DNA of 64,000 nucleotides from Panax quinquefolius (Eukaryota > Streptophyta > Magnoliopsida > Apiales > Araliaceae). Positions 54,961 through 64,000 of this stretch are shown piece after piece (within the stretch, counting starts at the first letter, position 1; every line of letters starts with the position of its first letter). Under the pieces are notes generated by a model. It was not told the DNA's origin. It was given only the letters and a program-made list of their open reading frames with translations, and made no database searches. The position numbers and the translations under genes were made by a program. The stretch lies in NCBI GenBank assembly GCA_020205615.1, contig CM035166.1:77524679-77588678 (forward strand), given 5' to 3'.

Positions 54961-55624
54961 AATGAAACCACGAATCAAGTCCTGGGCAAAGCAAGCAACA
55001 CGACTCTCAATATGTAGAAGGGTGTGTGCAAAGATGAAGAGAAAAACTCTAAAGTATGTGAGAAGGCATACAGCTGACTTTGCTAAAAAAGGCTTCTATA
55101 TCTTTAGAGTGGGTAAACACTGGCTTTTGTGGGTACAAAAGAGGTTATATATGAGCTCACAGGTGTTTTAAAGTGGGAAAATACACTGTATGGGCGAGTG
55201 CGGAGCAAATTGTGCAGGGTTTCCTTGTCTTTTCTCCTTTGAAAATCAGCACCCCAAGCCCTCTATTTATAGGCATTTTAGCCGCAGGTGTACCAGAGGA
55301 AACCCGGGTTGGCGGGGTTTTCGGGTCGGGTCGTCTCGAAGTACGTGCACTCAGGCATTGTAATGTCCACTCCAACTTTCAGAAGTGCAATCCGGGCATC
55401 CGTTTGAGGTATACATGACCTATTTTCGGACCGCCGTTGTCGAGAGTTGTACGATGGCATGGGATTAGAGTTTGTACGAAGTCATTGAAGATGGGACATT
55501 GCCCTCCAGTCTTCAAGCTTCAACTTTCATCCGTTACCCCGCACAATAGTCACTCGGGATTGGTTAGTCTTGTGGGACATTGTTGCATAGAGACGTGACG
55601 TGGCATCGTGTTGACGAGATGACG

Positions 55625-56040
55625 ATGTTGCCCCTCACCGGTGTTATCGCCGGATTGGGCTGATAAAGCAGACGTTGCTCAAGCTTCGCTGAGATTGGAC
55701 TGCTGCAATTGTTGAAGGTCCTCATTATCATCTTTGAAGTGTGCATGTCTTCCCGATGTTATCGCTGGGTTGGTACAGTGGATCTCGTTGTGAGCGCCAA
55801 GATTGAAGCTGGTCGCATTTAAAACAAGCATTTCCGGGGTTATCTCTGAAATTGCATTCCTTGGGGTCATCACCAAGGTTGGTGGCTATTCCCATGGTTG
55901 GGACTGAGACTGGATACCTCGGGGTCATCTCCGAGATTAATCGGTTTTCTCCGGTGTGTATTTCGGTATTGTATCTACAGGCCTCGGGGTTATCTCCGAG
56001 GTTGGATTTGGTTACTCCCAGATTGCGATCCGGGGTTTGA
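55625..56040. repeat. Imperfect repeats of a GGGTTATCTCCGAGGTTGG-type hairpin motif
   Basis: At least six related copies, e.g. CCGGTGTTATCGCCGGATTG, CGATGTTATCGCTGGGTTGG, GGGGTCATCACCAAGGTTGG and CGGGGTTATCTCCGAGGTTG, spaced about 50-120 bp. In each the bases around TTATC can pair (for example CTCGGGG with CTCCGAG). Confidence 0.8.
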
Positions 56041-56162
56041 TGCTGAACTTCCGATAGTATCCGGTATGAATTTGGATTGTCTTTTAGGGTTCCCTCTTAA
56101 AAGACGAATCTGTCCTCTTGCAATGTTAGTAACAGTAGTATAGAAAATTTCGAGTGTCTACA

Positions 56163-56177
56163 GATGCCCCTCTTTAT
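56163..56177 (-). other. Polypurine tract of the Tat/Ogre-type element
   Basis: GATGCCCCTCTTTAT on the plus strand, i.e. an AAAGAGGGGC run on the minus strand, directly before the LTR start. It sets the orientation. Confidence 0.78.
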
Positions 56178-56629
56178 CATACTCATGCATGGCGATGCAT
56201 GGGTAGGATAAAGAATCCTAGACACTTGAAACGTAACAAGATGAACATGGTACTATGGATAGCAACATGATGCCAATGTCTGATCTGTGTGTATGGGGTT
56301 GTAGCCTAACACGCTGGGGATGATTGCTGATTCCCTGTTGCTTCAACTGGGGATTGGCGATGATGACCAGATTTGATGTATAATCTGAATCTGTTAGGAT
56401 GTTGATGTTGGAGTTATCACCAAATTCCTGTGTCTTTGATAACGATTTGATCCTGAAAATATACCTCTTATGTGTAAGAGATCTGTGGGGATAAAGCTTG
56501 ATCTGTTTGAGGATGTGTATAACATATTCCATCATCTATCCTCTTTGATAACATTGACCTTTTCTGGTTGGTATCGCCAGAACATGTCAAGATCTTGCTG
56601 GATTTACTGCCAACAACAAATGTTGTCAG
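56178..56629. other. 3' untranslated spacer of the Tat/Ogre-type element
   Basis: About 450 bp between the purine tract and the tandem array. No coding region was recognised on either strand. Confidence 0.5.
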
Positions 56630-57360
56630 GGGTGCTTGACCTTCGTTGACGTGTACTTTACCGACATGTGAATCAACGGTTGAAAAATCCTGTGGGATAT
56701 ACTGTCAAGGATGCTTGACCTTCGTTGACGTGTAGATCAACGGAGCATTGCGTTGTGACCCACGCCGGGGATATGCTGGTTACGAGCAGTTGGGTGTGAA
56801 AACCTCAGATAGCTCTAGAGCTCTGATAGGTTTAATCTCTATCGACTGAAATAATGTCAAGGCTGCTTGACCTCAATTGATATGTGTGTCAATGGCTTAA
56901 ATGTACGTTGTAATCCCCTGCCGTGATTTCACGTTGTAACCCCCGTCGGGGATCTACTGGGGACTTATGAGTGAGTACGCAATAATCGCACAGCCCTCAA
57001 TGCTTTGATGGGTTTACTTGCCATCGACTGAGATAACGTCAAGGCTGCTTGACCCTCGTTGATAGGTGTGTCGGCGAAAGCACGCAGCGTTATTACTCCA
57101 CCGAGATATACGTTGTAACCCCGTCGGGATCTACTGGGACTCGTGAAAGACGTATGTAACTATCGAACAGTCCTCAATGCTTCGATGGGTTTACTTGCTA
57201 TCGGCTGAAATAACGTCAATGTTGCTTGACCTTCGTTGATAGGCATGTCAACGGAAGAACGTGTTGTAACCCCCACTGAGGATTTATGTTGTAACCCGTG
57301 CTGGGACCTACGTTGTATCCCCCGTTGGGGACCTACGTTGTAACCCCCGTCAGGGACTCA
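56630..57360. repeat. Tandem array of about 180-bp units with 25-bp sub-repeats
   Basis: The marker TGCTTGACC occurs at about 56633, 56713, 56863, 57043 and 57223. The last three intervals are about 150, 180 and 180 bp. Within units, ACGTTGTAACCCCCGTCGGG words recur at about 56904, 56931, 57110, 57261, 57285, 57310 and 57334, the last four in direct tandem with a period near 24-25 bp. Confidence 0.88.
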
Positions 57361-58412
57361 TTTAGGGTAACGACCCAGAGTTGGCGGCATCGGACCTGTA
57401 CGAGGTATTTGCGGATGTGATTTGTGACAAATGAGATCATTGGCAGGGTATACCTCGTGTTCAGGTGACTACCAATGGGCGATGTACAGATTCAAAGTCT
57501 CATCCGAGAAAACCAGGATTGTATGCTGTTTTGCTCAATCGCGTGGCGTTTTTATTCTCGATTTGACCTTTCTAGTCCATGAGAACTCCTTTTCAACTCG
57601 AATTGGGTAAATGGCCGAGGGTGGGGCCCATATAAGGGAGCCAGCGGTGCACCTGCTGCGATAATGGGTGGGCTCGCGACGACACGGATCATATATCCTA
57701 CTGACCAACCTTCATCGTGAGTTCATTTCCCACTCACTTTGCCTAGAGAAAACTGCGAGCCATTTTCAGATCTGTTGAGTTCGGGCTGCTTTCTGCAAAT
57801 TCTGTCACCGTACAAGTGTTCTACACTATCCTGGTAACGTATGCATGTATTTTTTCCAGTTTTTATCCGTTGAATTGTGAGTTATCGCACGAAATGCATC
57901 TAAACACATAGTAGTGATTATGTATGCACAAATGCCTTGATAAAAAATATTCAACATAGTAAATGTTAGTATTAAACCATGCTGAACATAATGATGTGAA
58001 ATTTTTTGACTTTTGAGACAGTCAAATTGGCACCTTTTTCTGCTATTTTTTGTCCTATTTGAGGTCCAATGAGCAAAAGGTAGAAAGGCAAAGTACTCCT
58101 AGCATTGAGGTTGGCCTTGTGCGTGATGATTTTAATTTTTAATGCATATATTATGTATATGACTTTGGGGCAGGTGTGCTACTGAATGGCCACCTAGACA
58201 TGCCTAAGTGCATGTGGATAGTCCTATTTTCAAAGGGGACTATGGCAAAAATTTTCCAAATGTAGGCATTGTGTAGTCATGCACTTTAACTCTATTATAT
58301 GATAAAGTAAATGCATGCATGCATATAGTCATAAAATGCATTTTAGAAAGCTGCAGGTAAGGAAATACCACACTATTTTTGAGGTGATTTGGAGACTTGT
58401 TGTCCAGATATT
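57361..58412. other. Leader region of the antisense unit
   Basis: About 1 kb without a recognised gene. CCATATAAGGG at about 57628 resembles a TATA box and could serve antisense transcription, but it is some 780 bp from the first recognisable ATG; this is only a suggestion. Confidence 0.35.
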
Positions 58413-60360
58413 ATGGATCCGGATCAGCCGAGCAGTTCTTACAGAGATCGCTTCAGCGTCTGTGGCGGAGGTTTCTTACGAAGTGCCTCGTCCTCGTTTC
58501 ATCGAGACTGACCTCGGCCGGTTGGTGGAGGCCGTGATACATCCTGTCCAGGTAGATGTTCCAGACGTTGAGGACGAGGAGGCGGATATTCCTATTGAGA
58601 ATCCCGCTCCTGCTGCACATGTCCCTCGCAGGGAGTTTTCGAGCATTCTGGTGGTGAACCCAGAGTTGCTGGGTGATTTGGGCAGACATCCATCGATGTA
58701 TTTGCATGCTAACGAGGTATGGCGTTAGACTTTGATCTTCCTTCTTTCCTATTGATGAGGATTAAAGGGTTTTAATGTTGATCTGCATTTCATGCAGGTT
58801 CCTAGTTTTACACAACCTCGAGGGAATTGGTTCAGCATTCACTCAATGTACCAGGCACTTCATCCTGACTATAGAGCGGTCGTGCATGAGTGGGGATTTG
58901 GGGCATTTTTCTCCATCCTTCCCCGTCGTTGTCCCTGGGGTTACCTCAGGGCTTTGTCTGAGCGATGGTTTCATCGGACTCGATCCACTCCATCTATTTG
59001 GATTGCGAGGTGATGATGACGCCCTATGGATTTGCGATTTATCACGGTATGGAGTTTGGAGGGAGCGATTGCCTTGCATGGCAAATATTACCCCTACTGT
59101 AGTCGATCCTTATTAGGAGTTCGGTGAGGCGCTCAAAGCGGGGATCGTCTCGCTCGGGTCCTTTGAGCGTAGATGCTATGAGCGGGCTATTGAGTGAGCC
59201 CATGCCTGATGATGTCAGGATCAGGGATCGCGTTCTACGGCGATTGTTCTTGGTGATCATTCGAGGCTGCTTCATAGCAGATAACTCTTCCACGGTATCT
59301 TTCGCTTTGGTCAGCGCCACACGCGATGTGGACCGTATAGGAGAGTATGACTGGGGTTCTTACACCTTTGCCTACTTCCTCCGGGTTTGACCGAGGCTTG
59401 GTTATGATTTTACCCATTTCTGCTGGTGAGTATTTCTTTTATTTTTTCCCATTCATAGGTTAAGAGTGTTTACTGATAGTAGATGTTTTGCCCTTGTGTT
59501 GGCAGTTTTGGGCCTATGAGAGGCTCTCATGCTTGCGTCCTGTGAGTGTGTTAGGTTTAGATACCTATCCACGAGGTCGACGATGGCACCACTCTATTTT
59601 GCTGGAGGTCCTTGTAGCTGAGGGCTTCACTCATTACCGTATGCAGCTGGAGTTGCTGACGGCTGACGCCATCACATGGATTCCCTACTCAGGGGAACAT
59701 TTGACCATCGGCTTTGAGGATGGACACTCGACTGGAGTCGAGTATTTGATTTCCACCAGGAGAGTTCCTCTCTTCACAGATGGAGGCTGAGAGCTCTATC
59801 TAGGCGAGCGTGCTATTAGGAGCACCACAGGGGAGATCCGTATACCGATCTTGCCTCCTGCTAGGCGTCATTGGCCCGTATCACAGACACTCGTCACTGA
59901 TATTCCATTGTTGGGAGTTGACGGTTTTGCATTATCAGAGGGCCCATGTACTCAGGAGATATTCCAACGTTGGTGGTTCCCTCGCACTATTGGGGCCCAG
60001 CCCCGCGCTACACGGTTTATGGGGGACATGGTTCCAGGATCTTTAATGATGACGGATTGGGTAGCTTGTGTCCGAGCTCCGACTCATATGACCCAGATTG
60101 ATAGTTTGACCCGAACGGTTGGACCCGAGCACATGTATTTATTCGGCATTTGGGCGGAGATCCAATGAGAGGCGAGTCATTTGTTCCTTCCAGCTTTCGG
60201 TCTTTGGCCCTCGAACGACCCATTTGGTTTTTGCTTGCAGCGCATCCCTCCTCTTTATAGGCCCCGACATCCTGCTGATAGAGATCCGGTGACTCAGGAG
60301 GAGTTACATCAGGTGGACAAGATTGAGGACGTGGACATCGAGACCCTGGTCTTCTTCTGA
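58413..60360 (+). pseudogene. Antisense ORF with plant mobile domain (PMD), four exons
   Basis: Coding on the strand opposite to the retroelement. Exon model: 58413-58716, 58798-59425, 59506-60171, 60241-60360. Splice signals visible are GTATGG...GCAG (58717-58797), GTGAGT...GGCAG (59426-59505) and GCGAGT...TTGCAG (60172-60240, a GC donor). PMD-like blocks are PRGNWFSIHSMYQALHPDYR and VHEWGFGAFF in exon 2, MMTPYGFAI, then EYDWGSYTFAYFLR, and in exon 3 FWAYERLSCLRP, GFTHYRMQLELL and ITWIPYSGEHL. The last exon ends in an open frame to TGA (ETLVFF). Frameshifts near 58500, 58990 and 59150 and a stop at 59790 break it. PMD proteins include MAIN/MAIL of Arabidopsis; the role in retroelements is unknown. 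Confidence 0.75.
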
Positions 60361-60653
60361 TGTATATTCTCGTTATATCTTTTGATATGCCTCTGTTAGA
60401 TATTGGGTGGTTGTTCCCCATTCTCGTTATATCTTTTGATAGGCCTCTGTTAGTAGTAGTGCGGTTGTGCCCCATTTCCCTGTATTTGTAGCTGTACAGA
60501 GCTGATGTATTAGATGATGATATATTTAGGAATGTATGCACCATCTTTTCATTCCATATATCATATTGCCATCCATTATCTGTTATGCATGTATTATGTT
60601 ATGCATATGTATGTATGTCCAGAGATATTCGGCATTGACCCCTGGATGGTCTT

Positions 60654-61968
60654 ATGACACGGCTCGCACAGATGTCTTCTTCGACAGTTAGGCGTATAGA
60701 TCATACCCCACCGTCAGTGGTGGCATTGGGTATGCGATCGTGGTACGATAGCATGTCACCGCCAGACAGGGTGACTGTAGATCTGTTGCTGCAACATACC
60801 ATGACCCTTTTGGAATTTCAGGTTCCTACAGGATTTGTGGACGGGATGATAGAGCATTGGTTACCGAATAGGCAGTTATTCCGATTCGGCACCCATGAGT
60901 TAACTCCTACCCTAGAGGAGTATGCACGATTGACGATGCTGCCCTTAGACAGACCTTGCGTGCACATGGCTTTGGGAGACATGAGTAGACAGTTCATGAC
61001 TCTCATAGGATTGCGGTGCAGAGTAGTGTAGGATGAGCTGACATCTGGCCACATGATATCCCAGCGTTTTCTGTATGACAGATTTGGGGATAGCTACTCA
61101 CGACATTCTGGGGATTTCACTGCGTCGGAGGATCATTGGCGTTTGGCCAGAGTTGATGTACTGATGCTATGTGTACTGTCATATGTGTATATGTCGCGGT
61201 ATATGGATGAGATAGATATAGGCGTTATCATGGTCGTGAGAGCTCTCAGGGAGGGTCATACCATTGTGTCTATGATTGTAGCAGAGACTCTGCGGTCGAC
61301 ATCCCATCACCGCACTTTACTTACACGTCGGGGAGTGTTTACTTTGGGAGTTCACGTCTTTGTATGTGTGGTTTATGTCACACTTGCGACCGGTTGGTAC
61401 CCTTAGACGGCATGGGTATTGTTTTACCCATGATGTAGCTATATCATACTCCTTTCAGCCGTTGGAGTGTACAGATGCTCTGTCTTGGTCTGCATTTTTG
61501 GCAGATATCAGAGATCCATTTAGCATATTGCTGTGCTCGGGGCTTTGCTCACCATACAGCTTCATTACTCACGCTCCGGGCATGGATTTCTTCCCTTTGG
61601 CTGGCTTGAGGGGCGTGACTACTTATCACCCACTGGTCGTGATGTCGCAGTTCGACCAGTTCCAGGATTTTCATCCTCTCGAGGGGGTGACATGTCAGTG
61701 TTCAGCTTCTCGATACGTCTCAGCAGAGGACCGATCTCGTATATACGCTTGCTGGGATCAACGTGAGATAGCTGCTTTTTCTGTCAGTCATCCCGGTTAT
61801 TCTGCAGAGTACTCCGCATGGATGGAGACGGAGATTTTATCAGCTGCAGCAGTATTTGCAGTACCAGAGAGCGAGTTAGACGATGTAGAGCCTATGGAGG
61901 ACATTGATACCTACATCGAGGAGGAGCCCATTCACCGGGTTGCCGACATTTCTTCCGGATTCTCCTAG
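60654..61968 (+). pseudogene. Second antisense ORF, DUF7745-like
   Basis: Three overlapping or adjacent frames (60654-61031, 61053-61406, 61360-61968) read as one protein with frameshifts. Marks are LLQHTMTLLEFQVP, LFRFGTHELTPTLEEYARL, ISQRFLYDRFGD, DEIDIGVIMVVRAL, MIVAETLRSTSHHR and VWFMSHLRPV. The FG.hELTPTLEEY block and the ...AETLRS...WF.SHL pattern resemble the domain called DUF7745 in plant retrotransposon-associated proteins, by memory and not by search. It ends in an acidic stretch (ESELDDVEPMEDIDTYIEEE). Function unknown. Confidence 0.62.
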
Positions 61969-62053
61969 TACCGATCTTTGTTGTGATTCAACACTCGACA
62001 CGATTTTAGGCGAGTCTTCATCGATGACCTTTGAGAGAGATCGATTCGATCTA

Positions 62054-62424
62054 TGATGTCGACTGCTCTTGATGTGAGGGACGCCGCTCTATTGGAGAGA
62101 GACGAGGCATTGGCTCGTAGAGATGCCGCCGTCGCTGAGCGTGATGAGGACAGGTCAGCCATAGACGCAGTGATAGGTTAGCGGGATATCACCATATCTG
62201 CCCAGGATATAGCCGTCATAGATAGTACTGCAGTGAGGTCCCTTACCACTGGTATGATCGTAGAGATGAATGCTTATATTGATGAGCATATGGTCATCAT
62301 GCAGATGGCTGCAGATCTGTTGGGTCATGTGGATATTCTCACCCAGGGGACTACATCTTTACCTCCTTCATCTGAGAAGGACGCCATGTTGGTCTTGCTA
62401 GCTCGCATATACCCTGACTCGTAG
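62054..62424 (+). pseudogene. Coiled-coil tail of the second antisense ORF
   Basis: Reads MSTALDVRDAALLERDEALA and then RRDAAVAERDEDRSAIDAVI, a heptad-like ALxxRDxA repeat that should form a coiled coil. After a stop (TAG at 62178) it continues as SLTTGMIVEMNAYIDEHMVI to TAG at 62422. Probably the C-terminal part of the unit that begins at 60654. Confidence 0.6.
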
Positions 62425-63568
62425 ATGAGCTTGTATTTACACCTCGCATGACTAAGCTTAGCCATTTTGTCACGTATACGACTTACATTGTATATATCAA
62501 ACAACATTATATATGATAGGAAAATATATTTTTTGGATCACTTCCCTTTTAGATATGCCCTGCTATTTACTTGATATTTTGCCTGTTGCTTCAGGGCTTG
62601 TGATCTTGATGTATTCTGAATTCCTCCTGGGTGGATGGACATTGAGTTGTCTCTGGATAGTTCAGAATGGATCATTGATCTATGTGTATCCCTACAATCT
62701 TTGGTGTCTTGGGACTGGTTTCTGGATGTAAATGTGGAGAGGAGTGTGGCTTTCCTCTTTGAGATTGACCGCACCACAGATGGTCGCCAGTACTTCTATT
62801 TAGGAGAAGCCTAGTTAATTCCACCTCTTATGGATTGGTGTTGCTCTTCAAGGTACGACCGCAGCTTAGATGGTTGCCAATTCTCCTATTTGGGAGGAGT
62901 TCATGTAATTCCATCTCTTTGGTCTGAAGCTGAATGAAATGTAATGGTTTGAAGGATGATCCCAGTACCAGTTGACAATGGTTTGTGTTTTGGTAGGGGG
63001 TGAGACCGCACCATGAATGGCTGCCTACGTACTCCTATTGAAGAGGAGATCAGGTCTGCGTAGTTCGAACCTGGTGTAAGAGGTTCAACGCTGTATATGG
63101 CAGAAAAGGTGTAGGAATGTTTTTGGTTGTTTTTGTTTTTGTAAGGGTAGAAATGTTTTTGTTGTTTTTGTTTTATTGAGACCGGGCCATGTGAAATGGT
63201 TGCCTACGTACTCCTATTGAAGAGGAGATTAGGTCGACGTAGTTCGCCCCTCAGGGCGAGAAGAAAAGCGTAATCCCATGTGCAGGTCAGAGTGCGGGGA
63301 GGAGAAAGTTTAATCCCTGGTTGAGGATAAACTACAGGTATGAGAAGTTTGATCCCAGGTATGGGTAGCCAAACTGCAAATGCAAGAGGTTCAATCCGCG
63401 GTGGGATGACCTAAGTTGTATGAGCACAAAGGAGAAAGCTAGGCTACTAGCTTGAAAAGTATGTTTCCTTGAGGGGCAAAGTGTAGAAAAGTTGTATGTG
63501 GTAAAGGGTTAAAGAACCGGAATGACTAGTGACCTGATGATTATGCACCAGGGTGTTTGCTGGTTATT
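62425..63568. other. Spacer with repeated GACCGCACC...CTCCTATT motif, between antisense ORFs and integrase
   Basis: No recognised gene. A related unit of about 65 bp recurs near 62766, 62848, 63001 and 63178, the last two as GCCTACGTACTCCTATTGAA followed by GAGGAGAT.AGGTC..CGTAGTTC, which can fold (CTCCT...AGGAG). Near 63290-63400 a looser run of GT.TAATCCC..GT motifs appears. Confidence 0.65.
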
Positions 63569-64000
63569 TCAGACATAATACCGTTTCACGGTGTCTGAGT
63601 TGATGAGTTGTGGAAATTCATCGCCGTTCATTTCTTGCAATCTGAGAGCGCCTCCTGTTAATACTTCCTTGATAATAAACAGGCCTTCCCAGTTAGGAGC
63701 GAATTTTCCTTTAGCCTGATCTTGGTTGTCAAGAATCTTCTTCAAAACCAAGTCATGTTGTTTAAAGCTAAGTGTAGCGACTTTTTTGTTGTAGGATCTG
63801 GCGATCCTTTCTTGATATAATGACCATGGAAGATAGCCGCGATTCGCTTTTAAATCTATTAGAGACAATTGGTGATACCTGTCTTGTACCCATTGGTCTT
63901 CATCTAGCTGAGCGTTGATCAACACTCTGAGAGATTCCATCTCAACTTCTATGGGGAGCACTACTTCCATCCCATAGGTTAAAGCGTGGGGGTTGCCCAG
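63569..64000 (-). CDS. pol: Tat/Ogre integrase C-terminal part, continues past the window
   Basis: An open frame from the window edge to TGA at 63571-63569, at least 143 codons; the Met at 63970 is internal, since the frame continues upstream with NPHALTYG. Blocks are YGMEVVLPIEVEMESLRVLI, LDEDQWVQDRYHQLSLID, LYQERIARSYNKKV, HDLVLKKIL, KGKFAPNWEGLFIIKEVLTG, GALRLQEMNGDEFPQLINSD and KRYYV. These match the GPY/F-like end of Tat-lineage integrases. No break is visible within the window; the catalytic core lies outside. Confidence 0.88.
   Translation of the reverse strand: MGNPHALTYGMEVVLPIEVEMESLRVLINAQLDEDQWVQDRYHQLSLIDLKANRGYLPWSLYQERIARSYNKKVATLSFKQHDLVLKKILDNQDQAKGKFAPNWEGLFIIKEVLTGGALRLQEMNGDEFPQLINSDTVKRYYV

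Larger units (their letters stand above)
52784..56162 (-). repeat. 3' LTR of the Tat/Ogre-type element (3.4 kb)
   Basis: Bounded on the plus strand by TGTGACAACCC and GAGTGTCTACA, with a purine tract immediately outside the latter on the minus strand. Contains three repeat-rich zones listed separately. The partner LTR is not in the window, so the boundary rests on the TG/CA ends and the purine tract. Confidence 0.78.
52784..64000 (-). mobile_element. Tat/Ogre-type Ty3/gypsy element, 3' half, minus strand, running off the window
   Basis: On the minus strand the order is: integrase C-terminus (64000-63569), spacer with repeated motifs, two antisense coding units, a tandem array, purine tract AAAGAGGGGCATC, then an LTR starting TGTAGACACTCG at 56162 and ending GGGTTGTCACA at 52784. 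Large LTRs, antisense ORFs with a plant mobile domain between integrase and 3' LTR, and a tandem-repeat-rich 3' region are features described for Tat/Ogre elements. The 5' half, the other LTR and its target duplication are outside the window; the bases next to the LTR are AAAAG (52779-52783). Confidence 0.82.

Noticed and set aside
54329..54994. Several frames with YIYIYI runs
   Set aside because: They are translations of (TA)n tracts in the LTR minisatellite.
56630..57360. CRISPR-like array
   Set aside because: The repeats are long, diverged and contiguous without unique spacers, and the context is a plant retroelement.

Overview
The window looks like a chromosome segment from a plant, most likely a eudicot. 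It is AT-rich, has GT-AG introns, and is filled with plant-type LTR retrotransposons (Tekay, Reina and Tat/Ogre lineages of Ty3/gypsy), a TRIM, hAT- and Mutator-like MITEs, and a tRNA-derived SINE. The species cannot be named from the sequence. No rRNA gene, genuine tRNA gene, CRISPR array or prokaryotic operon was seen.

The one ordinary host gene is on the minus strand between 36046 and 10806. Its coding sequence is only 738 nt (245 aa), cut into eleven exons of 40-86 nt spread over 25 kb. Single-frame ORF calling therefore misses it almost entirely. The exons join in phase with GT-AG junctions and encode a homologue of FRA10AC1, a nuclear protein reported with the human spliceosomal C complex. 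Its introns hold an LTR element nested inside another LTR element (13150-19652), two SINE copies, a minus-strand TRIM, a Mutator-like MITE with a perfect 10-bp target duplication, a hAT MITE with a perfect 8-bp duplication, and several local tandem duplications.

Left of the gene (1-9520) is a decayed Tekay chromovirus whose RNase H region is split by a 1.2-kb hAT-like element. Right of the gene (36683-52317) a Reina-type chromovirus sits about 640 bp upstream of the start codon, flanked by the duplication CTTAC. Its 3' LTR is interrupted by a complete but heavily broken second Tekay element (42104-52275, duplication ACAGC).

The right end (52784-64000) is the 3' half of a Tat/Ogre-type element on the minus strand. 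From right to left it has the integrase C-terminus, a repeat-rich spacer, two antisense coding units on the plus strand (one DUF7745-like, one plant mobile domain with recognisable introns), an array of about 180-bp repeats, a polypurine tract and a 3.4-kb LTR that is itself rich in repeats. This is the most unusual part of the window.

All retroelement reading frames in the window carry stops or frameshifts except the short integrase fragment at the right edge. The order of insertion can be read from the nesting: Reina before Tekay-2; the TGTTGGA-type element before the tRNA-Asp-primed element; Tekay-1 before its hAT insertion.
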